From Lysobacterales bacterium (GTDB taxonomy: Bacteria > Pseudomonadota > Gammaproteobacteria > Xanthomonadales > Xanthomonadaceae): DNA of 64,000 nt. The position numbers and the translations under genes are program-made. The stretch covers positions 310,001 through 374,000 of the forward strand of contig JADCRD010000002.1 in NCBI GenBank assembly GCA_014946745.1, written 5' to 3'. The first letter of the stretch is position 1; each line of letters starts with the position of its first letter. The notes below the pieces were generated by a model, which saw nothing but the letters and a program-made list of their open reading frames with translations, searched no databases and was not told the origin of the DNA. Below are positions 8,265 through 16,720 of this stretch, piece after piece.

Positions 8265-9520
8265 GCGAGGCACTGCGCGCGCATCTCGCGGTGGTGCGCG
8301 CGCAGGCGCCAGCGCTGTCGCTGCTCGCGGTATTCGCGTTGCTGCCGTTCTCGCGCAGCTACGAGCTGCCGCTGCTGGTGATGGCCGTGCTCGGCGCGAA
8401 GCAGGTGCCCGGCCTGTTCCGCGCGGGCGCTGAGCCGCTGCAGCGACTGGCCGCCCTGCTCTTCCTGGGCTACTGGCTGCCGCAGCTGTTCTCGGCTGTC
8501 GATTCGATTGCGCCAGCCAAGAGCTGGACGGAGGTCGCAGTGGACCTGCGCTTCCTGCCCGTGCTGCTGTATGCCCAGCGCGGGCTGTCGCAGCCGGGTG
8601 CTGCCGCCTTCGCTCTGCGCGGCCTGGCCCTGCTGGTGGCGCTATGGAGCGTGGACGCGCTGATACAGGCCGTGGCCGGCGTCTCACTGGGCGGCGCCAA
8701 CCGCGTCGATCGCCTGAGCGGCATCTTCGGTGACGACGATCTGAAGCTCGGCGCGGTGATGGCGGCGCTGTCGCCGCTGCTGCTGGTGGCGGCGCGTCAG
8801 CGCTTCGGCTGGCGCGGCTTCGCGCTGTCGGCGCTGGCACTGGCGGTGGTGATCGGGCTGGCCGGCGCCCGCGCGGCCTGGCTCAGCTATGCCGGCGTAC
8901 TCGCGCTTCTGCTGTGGTTCGCGCTGCCGCGCCTGTCCCAGCGGCTGGGTGCGCTGGCGATCGCCTGCGCGCTGCTGCTCGGCGCGGGCCTGGTCCTGCA
9001 CCACAGCTCGCAGCGCTTCGCCGAGCGTATTGAGCGCAGTGCCGCAGCGCTCGGTGGCGACTCCGAAGCACTGGACCACGCGCTGTCCTTCCGCCTGCCG
9101 ATCTGGCGCGCAGCGCTGTCGATGATCGAGGCGCATCCCGTCAACGGCGTCGGGGTGCGCGCCTATCGGTATGCGTACCCGGATCACGCGGCGGCCGACG
9201 ACCGCTTCGTGTTCCAAGGCGAGCGTGGCGAACAGGGGGCCTTTCACGCCCATCAGATCGTGCTGGAGATCCTGAGCGAGACCGGCACGCTCGGACTGCT
9301 CTGCTGGCTGGCCGCGCTGGGCTTCGCCCTGCGCGCCCTGCGCGCGGCGACCGCGGCCGCGCGCGCGCAGGCCTGGCCGGCGAGCCTCGCATTGCTGACC
9401 CTGCTGTTTCCGCTGAACACCCACTACGCGGTGTATTCGAGCTTCCTGTCGGTGCTGCTGTTCGCGCTGATCGCGCTCTGGCTCGGGGCGCTGTCAACGC
9501 GGCCGGCATCCGTGCGTTGA
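8261..9520 (+). CDS. O-antigen ligase / Wzy_C-family membrane protein
   Basis: A 419-residue polytopic membrane protein with about ten to twelve hydrophobic helices. Its start overlaps the upstream glycosyltransferase stop by four bases. The large periplasmic loop carries the Wzy_C features: RLPIWRAALSMIEAHPVNGVG-like region with the conserved arginine near residue 276, and FHAHQIVLEILSETG further on. WaaL-type ligases transfer undecaprenyl-linked glycan to lipid A-core, whereas Wzy proteins polymerise O units; the two cannot be separated by sequence reading. Pairing with a GT4 gene supports a role in LPS or a related surface glycan. Confidence 0.8.
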   Translation: MSEALRAHLAVVRAQAPALSLLAVFALLPFSRSYELPLLVMAVLGAKQVPGLFRAGAEPLQRLAALLFLGYWLPQLFSAVDSIAPAKSWTEVAVDLRFLPVLLYAQRGLSQPGAAAFALRGLALLVALWSVDALIQAVAGVSLGGANRVDRLSGIFGDDDLKLGAVMAALSPLLLVAARQRFGWRGFALSALALAVVIGLAGARAAWLSYAGVLALLLWFALPRLSQRLGALAIACALLLGAGLVLHHSSQRFAERIERSAAALGGDSEALDHALSFRLPIWRAALSMIEAHPVNGVGVRAYRYAYPDHAAADDRFVFQGERGEQGAFHAHQIVLEILSETGTLGLLCWLAALGFALRALRAATAAARAQAWPASLALLTLLFPLNTHYAVYSSFLSVLLFALIALWLGALSTRPASVR

Positions 9521-9576
9521 AGCGCGGGCAGGCCCACAGCGGCCTGCTCCCATTGCGCCCCCACAGGAGACCCCCG

Positions 9577-10056
9577 ATGAACCTTCGCAGCAGCCTCGCC
9601 GCCCTTGCCCTGTTCGCCTTCGCCCAGTCGGGACAGGCCCTGACCCTCAACAAGGAAACCACCCTCGCCGACGGCCGCGGCGGCCAGATGGTCGCGGTGA
9701 CCACCGGCGAGCTCGGCGCGGCCGACGCCAGCCGCAGCACCGACGCCACCTTCTCCAACTTCCAGCCGCGCGAGGACGGCGGTCGCATCAGCGGCAGCCT
9801 GCGCCGCGAGTTCAGCCGCGAAGGCCGCGACACCGAGAGCGTGCTGAGCGGCCGGCTCACGCTGACCCCGGCCGCCGGGGCCACCAGCAGCACGCCGCGG
9901 GTGCTGGAGATCAACGACCTCACCGTCACCCGTGAGGGCGACGGCCCCGAGTTCGGCGGCAGCGTCAGCATCGACGGCCAGGCGATTCCGGCCGAGCGCT
10001 TGCCCGCCCCCATCCGCAAACTGCTGCGCCGGCTGGTCGGCCTGACCCAGCTGTAA
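9577..10056 (+). CDS. Secreted protein of unknown function
   Basis: A 159-residue protein. The ATG at 9577 follows an AGGAGA ribosome binding site at 9565-9570 and gives a standard signal peptide ending near GQALTLNKE (residue 20-22), so it is preferred over the upstream in-frame codon at 9517. The mature part is polar and rich in Arg, Gly, Ser and Asp with no cysteines and no motif I recognise. Sequence pattern suggests a small beta-rich periplasmic or outer-membrane-associated protein. It follows the O-antigen ligase by 56 bases on the same strand and may be cotranscribed, which says little about its job. Confidence 0.6.
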   Translation: MNLRSSLAALALFAFAQSGQALTLNKETTLADGRGGQMVAVTTGELGAADASRSTDATFSNFQPREDGGRISGSLRREFSREGRDTESVLSGRLTLTPAAGATSSTPRVLEINDLTVTREGDGPEFGGSVSIDGQAIPAERLPAPIRKLLRRLVGLTQL

Positions 10057-10213
10057 GCGCGGTCGGCGCCAGCTCGCCGCGCTCGCGGATCAGGCTCCGA
10101 CGCGGCGTGTTGGGTGTTGCGGACATGCCAGACGCATGGGCGCGCAGCCAGGGGCTGCGCGCGCTATCGCAGTTCTGGCAGGCTGCGCGCGGACCTTCCT
10201 ACGCATCCCACGC

Positions 10214-11002
10214 ATGCCGATCGTGACCCTCCAGCATGGCGATGACATCGCCGAGTTCAGCCTGTTCGGCGGCCAGCTGCTGTGCTGGCGCACGCAGGGG
10301 CGCGAGCGCCTGTTTCTGAGCCCGCGCGCGGTGCTCGACGGCAGCGCTGCGGTCCGCGGCGGCGTGCCGGTGATCTTTCCGCAGTTCAACGCGCGCGGGC
10401 CGTGTGTGCGGCACGGCTTCGCGCGCACGCAGACCTGGCAGCTGCGCGAGCGTGCAAACGAGCGGCTGCTGCTTGAGCTCATCGATTCCGAGGCATCGCG
10501 CGCGCTGTGGCCGCATCGCTTCGCCCTGCGCCTTGAGGCCAGCCTGTCGGCGGGCGCACTGGCGCTGGCGCTGACGGTCGAAAGCCGCGATGCCAGCCCC
10601 TTCGAGTTCAGCTGCGCCCTGCACAGCTACCTCGCTTGCGCGCTCGGCGAGGCACGCGTGTTCGGGCTGACCGGCTGCGGTTTCGAGGAAGGCGGCGACT
10701 GGCATCGGGCGTCGGGCGATGACCCGCTGGTGCCGTCGCCTCCGCTGGACCGGATCTACCGTGGACCCGCGCCCGCGTTGCGCCTGCACGACGGCGAAGC
10801 AACCCTGGCGGTCGAGGCCGAGGGCTTCCGCGACTGGGTGATCTGGAATCCCGGCCGCGCAGGCGCGGAGGCGCTCGCCGATCTCGGCGGCGAGGCCGGC
10901 GATCGCTTCCTGTGCGTCGAGCCCGGCGCGATCGTCGAGCCGATCCGGCTGGCGCCGGGTGAGCGCTGGCGCGGCGTGCTGAGGCTGCGCGTGCTGGGCT
11001 GA
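10214..11002 (+). CDS. D-hexose-6-phosphate mutarotase-like protein (YeaD family)
   Basis: A 262-residue aldose-1-epimerase-fold protein. The ATG at 10214 is chosen because homologous sequence starts at MPIVTLQHGDDIAEFSLFGG; upstream codons in frame look like spacer. Family hallmarks are GGVPVIFPQFNARGP, HGFARTQTW (conserved HGFAR), the catalytic histidine in LHSYLA and the catalytic glutamate in FLCVEPGAIVEP. The enzyme interconverts alpha and beta anomers of hexose 6-phosphates in the cytoplasm. It is slightly shorter than E. coli YeaD (about 290 residues) at the N-terminus. Single-gene transcript is likely, with a 108-base gap to the next gene. Confidence 0.85.
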   Translation: MPIVTLQHGDDIAEFSLFGGQLLCWRTQGRERLFLSPRAVLDGSAAVRGGVPVIFPQFNARGPCVRHGFARTQTWQLRERANERLLLELIDSEASRALWPHRFALRLEASLSAGALALALTVESRDASPFEFSCALHSYLACALGEARVFGLTGCGFEEGGDWHRASGDDPLVPSPPLDRIYRGPAPALRLHDGEATLAVEAEGFRDWVIWNPGRAGAEALADLGGEAGDRFLCVEPGAIVEPIRLAPGERWRGVLRLRVLG

Positions 11003-11110
11003 GCTTCGACAGGCCGGCGTCGACGCGCCTCACGCCGCAGCCCACCTGCCGCTATCCTTGCAGGCTTCGCGTCCGCCTCGAACACGGGCAACGCCCTGCA
11101 GGAACCCCCC

Positions 11111-12502
11111 ATGCCGAATGCCCGCCTGCTCGTGGTCGACGACGAGCCAGATATCCGTCAGCTGCTGTGCGAAGTGCTGGAGGACGAAGGCTATGCGGTT
11201 ACCACCGCCGAGCACGCCGAGGCCGCACGTGCCGCCCGCGGCGAAGGCCGCTTCGACGCCGTGCTGCTCGACATCTGGATGCCCGGCACCGACGGCATCG
11301 CGCTGCTGCGCGAATGGAAGACCGCGGGCGACGACACGCCGGTGGTGATGATGTCGGGCCACGGCACCATCGAAACCGCGGTCGAAGCCACGCGGCTCGG
11401 CGCCTACGACTTCATCGAGAAGCCGGTGACCCTGGCAAAGCTGCTGATCACGCTGGAGCGCGCACTCGAAGCGCAGCGTCTGCGCGCCGACAACCAGGCG
11501 CTGCGACGCCAGCTCAGCCCGCCGGTTGCACCGCTGGGCGAATCGCCGGCGATGCAGCGCCTGCGCGCCCAGCTCGAACGGCTGGCGGGCGTCGATGCCC
11601 CGGTGCTGCTGCTCGGCGAGGCCGGCACCGGCAAGGAGGGGCTCGCTCGCTGGATGCACGAGCACTCCGGGCGCGCCGGCCAGCCCTTCGTCACCGTCGC
11701 CGGCGCCGCGATTGCCGACGAGGCCGCTGCAGCGACGCTGTTCGGCTCGGAAGGCGAGAGCGGCAGCGTGCCCGGCCTGATCGAGCGCGCCGAGGGCGGC
11801 ACGCTGTATCTCGACGAGCTGACCGAACTCGGCCCCGAGCTGCAGCTGCGTCTGTCCAGCGTGCTGGAGCGCCGCGAGCTGCTGCGCGTCGGCGGCCGTC
11901 AGCCGGTGCCGCTGCGCGCGCGGGTGATCGCCGCCAGCAGCCGCGATCTCGAAGCCGAACTCGGCGCACAGCGACTGCGCGAGGATCTCTACTACCAGCT
12001 CAACGTGCTGCCGCTGCGGGTGCCGCCGCTGCGCGAGCGCGGCGCCGACGTGCTGGCGCAGGCGCAGGCCCTGGCCGAGCACTTTGTCAGCCGCGACCGC
12101 CTGCCGCCGCGCCGCTTCAGCGACGCCGCTGCGTCGCGTCTGGCGGCACACAGCTGGCCCGGCAACCTGCGCGAGCTGCGCGCCTTGGTGCAGCGTCTGC
12201 TGGTGCTGGGCGGTGAGGCGCAGATCGACGCCAGCGAGGTGGAATCCGCGCTCGGCCGGCGTCCTGCGGCGGCGGCGACAGCCACGGCAACGGCCGCTGA
12301 GGAAGGCGGCTTCCGCGCGGATTTCTCGCAGCCGCTGCGCGAAGCCCGCGACCAGTTCGAGCGCGCCTACCTGCTGCACTGGCTGGAGCAGTGCGAGGGT
12401 AGCGTCGGCAAGCTGGCCAAGGCGGTTGGCATGGAGCGCACCCACCTGTACCGCAAGCTGCGCGACCTCGGCATCGAACTTCGGGGCGGCAAGGATGGCT
12501 GA
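11111..12502 (+). CDS. NtrX-like response regulator with degenerate AAA+ domain
   Basis: A 463-residue regulator: receiver domain (residues 1-120; acidic pair D10/D11, phosphoacceptor D54, K104), AAA+ domain (about 140-375; Walker A GEAGTGKE 169-176, Walker B TLYLDE 231-236), and a C-terminal Fis-type helix-turn-helix ending in ERTHLYRKLRDLGIEL. The segment that should hold GAFTGA, the loop contacting sigma-54, reads FGSEGESGSVPGLIERAEGG, so the motif is absent while ATP-binding motifs remain. NtrX proteins of several proteobacteria show similar loss and act as sigma-54-independent DNA-binding regulators. No NtrY-like kinase gene is adjacent; the flanking genes are a mutarotase-like gene and a glycosyltransferase whose start overlaps this stop. 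Confidence 0.85.
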   Translation: MPNARLLVVDDEPDIRQLLCEVLEDEGYAVTTAEHAEAARAARGEGRFDAVLLDIWMPGTDGIALLREWKTAGDDTPVVMMSGHGTIETAVEATRLGAYDFIEKPVTLAKLLITLERALEAQRLRADNQALRRQLSPPVAPLGESPAMQRLRAQLERLAGVDAPVLLLGEAGTGKEGLARWMHEHSGRAGQPFVTVAGAAIADEAAAATLFGSEGESGSVPGLIERAEGGTLYLDELTELGPELQLRLSSVLERRELLRVGGRQPVPLRARVIAASSRDLEAELGAQRLREDLYYQLNVLPLRVPPLRERGADVLAQAQALAEHFVSRDRLPPRRFSDAAASRLAAHSWPGNLRELRALVQRLLVLGGEAQIDASEVESALGRRPAAAATATATAAEEGGFRADFSQPLREARDQFERAYLLHWLEQCEGSVGKLAKAVGMERTHLYRKLRDLGIELRGGKDG

Positions 12503-13622
12503 CAGCCCTGAGCCGCTGCGGGTGCTGCACTTCGTGACCGGCGGCTTCTCCGGCGGCGCCACCCAGGTCGCGGCGGCCCTATGCGAGATGCCGAACGCAG
12601 GCGGTCGCATCCAGCCCCTGCTGGTGCTGCGGCGCAAGCGGCATACCGACCCCGCGCGCATCGAGGAACTGCGCGCGCGCGGCATCGCGGTGGAGGTGGT
12701 TCCGGGCTGGTCGCACCTCGCTTCCATCACGGCCCTGGTCCGGCTGTGTCGACGGTTTCGACCACAGGTTCTGGTCGCACATGGCTTCAGCGAGCATCTC
12801 TGGGGCCGCTACGCCGGGCTGATCGCGGGTGTTCCCGCACTGGTTCACGTCGAGCACAACACCCGCGAGCGCTATACCTGGCTGCGCCTGCTGCAGTCGC
12901 GCTGGCTGGCTGCACGAACCGCGCGCATCGTCGGCTGCTCGGAGGGCGTGCGCTCGGTGCTGCTGTCGCAGGGGCTTCCCGCCGAACGCTGCATCGCCAT
13001 CAGCAACGGCATCCGCCTGGAGCCGTTCGCGAATGCGGCAGAACATCCCTTGACGGCGCGTGAGCCTGGTCTGGTCATGGTCGCTCGCTACTCCAAGCAG
13101 AAGGACCACGCGAGCCTGCTCGAAGCGCTGGCACTGCTGCGACAGCGCGGGCTCACCCCGACACTGCATCTGGCCGGTGGCGGCAAGGCCCTGCATCGTC
13201 GTCCGGTGGAACAGCTGGCGCAGCGGCTCGGCCTGTCCGAGCAGGTGCGTTTTCTTGGGCTCGTTCGCAACGTGCCCGAACTGCTGATGAGTCAGCAGAT
13301 CTGCGTGCTGAGCACGCGCTACGAAGGTATGCCGCTGGCGCTGATCGAAGGCATGGCCGCCGGCTGCGCGGTCCTGGGTTCGCGCGTGCCCGGCGTACAG
13401 GAGCTGATTCGCCACGAGCAGGACGGCGTGCTGGTCGAGCCCGGTTCTCCGCAGGCGCTGGCCGATGCCTTGGAATCCCTGCTGCGCGATCCCGCCAGAG
13501 CCGCCGCACTGGCTGCGGCAGGCCGTGAGCGTGCGCTCGCAGAGTTCAGCCGCGAGCGCATGCAGTCGGCGTATGCGGAGCTGCTTTTGCAGATCGGCGA
13601 GCGAACCGAGGAAGCGCTCTGA
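12495..13622 (+). CDS. GT4-family glycosyltransferase
   Basis: A 375-residue GT-B glycosyltransferase. The start at 12495 overlaps the regulator stop by eight bases, so translation is probably coupled. The N-terminal domain contains HFVTGGFSGGATQVAAAL; the C-terminal domain has YSKQKDHASLLEAL (donor-binding loop) and the E-x7-E motif in RYEGMPLALIEGMAAG, followed by VPGVQELIRHEQDG. These are GT4 features found in LPS-core, capsule and glycolipid transferases. It is distinct from the GT4 gene at 7.1 kb. Linkage to a response regulator suggests the regulator might control surface glycan synthesis, which is inference only. Confidence 0.85.
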   Translation: MADSPEPLRVLHFVTGGFSGGATQVAAALCEMPNAGGRIQPLLVLRRKRHTDPARIEELRARGIAVEVVPGWSHLASITALVRLCRRFRPQVLVAHGFSEHLWGRYAGLIAGVPALVHVEHNTRERYTWLRLLQSRWLAARTARIVGCSEGVRSVLLSQGLPAERCIAISNGIRLEPFANAAEHPLTAREPGLVMVARYSKQKDHASLLEALALLRQRGLTPTLHLAGGGKALHRRPVEQLAQRLGLSEQVRFLGLVRNVPELLMSQQICVLSTRYEGMPLALIEGMAAGCAVLGSRVPGVQELIRHEQDGVLVEPGSPQALADALESLLRDPARAAALAAAGRERALAEFSRERMQSAYAELLLQIGERTEEAL

Positions 13623-13891
13623 ACGCGACGCACCGCGCCGGTTCGCTTCGCCGACTCCCGACGCCTCTTGCGCTGCCGGGGGGCTGGAGCGCGACAATGT
13701 GCGCTCGCAGCATCCTGCGCCGATCCCGCGCCGGAGCAGCGTTCTGACGCACGAGGCTGCGGGCGCTTGTGCAGGATCGCGAGCCCGCTCGGCCGACAAC
13801 TGCAGCGCAATGCCATGCGATCATTCGCGCCTGCTGTCCGCGATGGGTCGCGCTACGGACAGGTTCCGCCCATCAGGGGGATGAGGCACAC

Positions 13892-15268
13892 ATGAAGATT
13901 CTGATCCTCGGGGCGGGCCAGGTCGGCTCATCCGTCGCCGCAGCGCTGTCGACCGAGAACAACGACATCACGGTCGTCGACAACGACGCTGCGCGGCTGC
14001 GCGAACTGGCCGAGCGCCTGGACATCCGCACCGTTGAGGGCCACGCCAGCCTGCCGCGGGTGTTGAGCCACGCCGGCGCCGAAGACGCCGACCTGGTGGT
14101 CGCGGTCACCAGCAGCGATGAAGTGAACCTGGTGGCCTGTCGCGTCTGCGACCTGCTGTTCCGCACCCCCACCCGCATCGCTCGCCTGCGCGAAAGCGAC
14201 TACCTCGGCGCCGCCGAGTTCATCCGCCGCGACCGCTCCTCGGTGGATGTCGCGATCAGCCCGGAGGCGCAGGTCTACCACCACGTGCAGCGCCTGATCG
14301 AGTTTCCGGGTGCGCTGCAGGTGCTGGATTTCGCCGACGGTCGCGCTCAGCTGGTGGCGGTGCGCGCGGTGCAGCAGGGCAAGCTGGTGGGACATGAGAT
14401 CCGCGAGCTGCGCGACCATCTGCCGCCCGGCGTGGATGCGCGAGTCGCCGCCATCTTCCGCAAGGGCAAACCGATCGTGCCCACCGCGGCCACGGTCATC
14501 CACGTCGATGACGAGGTGTTCTTTCTCGCCGACCGCAAGAACATCACCACGGTGATGAGCGAGCTGCGCCGCGTCGACCGACCGGCCAAGCGCGTCTTCA
14601 TCGCCGGCGGCGGCAATATCGGCCGCAACCTCGCCAAGGCGCTGGAGGGCCGCTTCAGCGTCAAGGTGCTGGAGCGCTCGAAGGATCGCGCCAAGAAGAT
14701 CGCCGAAGACCTGGTCAACTCCATCGTGCTGGTCGGCGACTGCGCCGATGAAGACCTGCTGCGCGAGGAGAACATCGACCAGACCGACGTCTACTGCGCG
14801 CTCACCAACGACGACGAGGCCAACATCCTCTCGGCCATGCTGGCCAAGCGCATGGGCTGCCAGCGGGTGATGTCACTGATCAACCGCCCGGCCTATGCGG
14901 ACCTCGTCGAAGGCAGCAGCATCGATATCGCGATCAGCCCGCAGCAGATCACCCTGGGCGCGCTGCTGGCGCACGTGCGCGAAGGCGCGCCGGCGCGCGT
15001 GCACAGCCTGCGCCGCGGCGCCGCCGAGGCCATCGAGGTGGTCGCCCGCGGCGACGCCCGCACCTCGCGCATCATCGGCCGCGCGATCGAGGAGCTGAAG
15101 CTGCCGGACTCGGCCACGATCGGCGGCATCGTTCGCGGCGAGAAACTGATCATCGCCCACCACGATGTGGTGATCGAACCCGAGGACCACCTGATCGTGT
15201 TCCTTACCGACAAGAAGCGTCTGCCCGAGCTGACGGCGCTGTTCCACGCCGGAGCGACCTGGCTATGA
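13892..15268 (+). CDS. trkA: Trk potassium uptake system, NAD-binding component TrkA
   Basis: A 458-residue cytoplasmic regulatory subunit. The ATG at 13892 directly begins the Rossmann motif KILILGAGQVGSSVAAALS. The protein consists of two tandem RCK units, each with an N-terminal nucleotide-binding fold (residues 1-120 and about 230-350, the second starting RVFIAGGGNIGRNLAKAL) and a C-terminal ligand domain. TrkA gates the TrkH channel in response to NAD(H) and ATP. The gene overlaps trkH by four bases, so the two make one operon and a complete low-affinity K+ uptake system. The 269 bases upstream hold no other gene. Confidence 0.95.
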   Translation: MKILILGAGQVGSSVAAALSTENNDITVVDNDAARLRELAERLDIRTVEGHASLPRVLSHAGAEDADLVVAVTSSDEVNLVACRVCDLLFRTPTRIARLRESDYLGAAEFIRRDRSSVDVAISPEAQVYHHVQRLIEFPGALQVLDFADGRAQLVAVRAVQQGKLVGHEIRELRDHLPPGVDARVAAIFRKGKPIVPTAATVIHVDDEVFFLADRKNITTVMSELRRVDRPAKRVFIAGGGNIGRNLAKALEGRFSVKVLERSKDRAKKIAEDLVNSIVLVGDCADEDLLREENIDQTDVYCALTNDDEANILSAMLAKRMGCQRVMSLINRPAYADLVEGSSIDIAISPQQITLGALLAHVREGAPARVHSLRRGAAEAIEVVARGDARTSRIIGRAIEELKLPDSATIGGIVRGEKLIIAHHDVVIEPEDHLIVFLTDKKRLPELTALFHAGATWL

Positions 15269-16719
15269 GCCTGCGGGTCAAGGCCATCCTGCGCGTGCTG
15301 GGGGTGATCGTCGCTTCGACCTCGATCTCCAAGCTGCCGCCCGCGCTGCTGGCGCTGGCCCTGGGCGAGTCGACCGCGAATGTGTTTCTGTCCAGCTTTG
15401 CGCTGTCGTTCCTGATCGGCGTTTCGGTCTGGCTGCCGGTGCGCCATGTCGACTATCAGCTGCGTCTGCGCGACGGCTTCCTGGTGGTCACGCTCACCTG
15501 GATCTTCGCCAGCCTGGTGTCGGCGCTGCCGTTCATGTACGCGCCGCCCTTCCTGTCGTTCACGGCTGCGGTCTACGAAGCGACCTCCGGCCTGACGACC
15601 ACCGGCGCCACCATGATGGTCGGGCTCGATGCGCTGCCGAAGAGCGTGCTGCTGTACCGGCAGATCCTGCACTTCGTCGGCGGCATGGGCATCGTCATCC
15701 TCTCGGTGGCGATCCTGCCCATGCTCAAGATTGGCGGCACGCAGCTGTTCCGGGCCGAAAGCACCGGTTTGAACAACGACTCCAAGCTCACCCCGCGCGT
15801 GGCGGAAACCGCCAAGTCGCTGTGGCTGGTCTATGCCGGCATGACCCTGCTATGCGCCGGCATGTTCTGGGTGGCCGGCATGAACGCATTCGATGCGATC
15901 TGCCATGCCATGTCGGTGCTCTCCACCGGCGGATTCGGCAACTACGACGCCAGCTTCGCCCACTTCGACAGCCGGCTGCTGGAGGCCATCGCCATCCTCT
16001 TCATGCTGCTCGGCGGCATGAACTTCGCCCTCCACTTCATGGCCTGGCGACGCGCCAGCATGTCGGTCTACTACTCGGACTCGGAGATGAAGGCCTATCT
16101 CCGCATCGTCTTCGGCGTGTCCCTGGTGGTCGCCGCCATCCTGTGGTTCAGCAGCACCTACGAGAGCGCCGGCACCGCGTTCATGCAGGCGCTGTTCCAG
16201 GTCACCTCGATGATGACCACCACCGGCCTCACCACCGCCAGCTTTGTCGATTGGCCGGGTGTGGCCCCGCTGCTGGTGCTCTGCGTGGCCATCATCGGCG
16301 GCTGCTCGGGATCGACCTCGGGCGGCATCAAGGTGGCCCGCATCGTGCTCGTCCTGCGGCAGGGGTTTCGCGAGGTGCGCCAGCTGGTCCACCCCAAGGG
16401 CAAGTTCCTGGTGAAGATGGGCGGCAAACCGCTGTCGGAGAGCGTGGTGATCTCCGTCTCCGGCTTTTTCGTGCTGTGGATCTCCTGCCTGTTCGGCTTC
16501 ACCCTCGCGATGAACGCCAGCGGCCTCGATATCGTCTCGGCCTTCGGTGGCGCCACCGCCATGTTGACCAACTCCGGCCCCGGTCTGGGCTCGGTCGCCG
16601 TGACCTTTGCCGAAGCGCCCACGCCCGCCGTTTGGCTGGGCACCCTGGCGATGATCATGGGCCGTCTGGAAGTCTTCTCGGTGCTGGTCCTGCTGACGCC
16701 GGGGTTCTGGCGGGAGTGA
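15265..16719 (+). CDS. trkH: Trk potassium uptake channel TrkH
   Basis: A 484-residue integral membrane protein with four M1-P-M2 repeats. The four selectivity-filter segments are visible: TTTGATMMVG, STGGFGNYD, TTTGLTTASF and TNSGPGLGSV, each with the filter glycine. Length matches TrkH/TrkG (about 480-490). It forms the potassium-conducting pore regulated by TrkA, encoded immediately upstream with overlapping stop/start. Its stop is one base from the stop of the convergent PH-domain gene, so termination signals for the two transcripts must overlap the coding sequences. Confidence 0.95.
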   Translation: MSLRVKAILRVLGVIVASTSISKLPPALLALALGESTANVFLSSFALSFLIGVSVWLPVRHVDYQLRLRDGFLVVTLTWIFASLVSALPFMYAPPFLSFTAAVYEATSGLTTTGATMMVGLDALPKSVLLYRQILHFVGGMGIVILSVAILPMLKIGGTQLFRAESTGLNNDSKLTPRVAETAKSLWLVYAGMTLLCAGMFWVAGMNAFDAICHAMSVLSTGGFGNYDASFAHFDSRLLEAIAILFMLLGGMNFALHFMAWRRASMSVYYSDSEMKAYLRIVFGVSLVVAAILWFSSTYESAGTAFMQALFQVTSMMTTTGLTTASFVDWPGVAPLLVLCVAIIGGCSGSTSGGIKVARIVLVLRQGFREVRQLVHPKGKFLVKMGGKPLSESVVISVSGFFVLWISCLFGFTLAMNASGLDIVSAFGGATAMLTNSGPGLGSVAVTFAEAPTPAVWLGTLAMIMGRLEVFSVLVLLTPGFWRE

Positions 16720-16720
16720 A

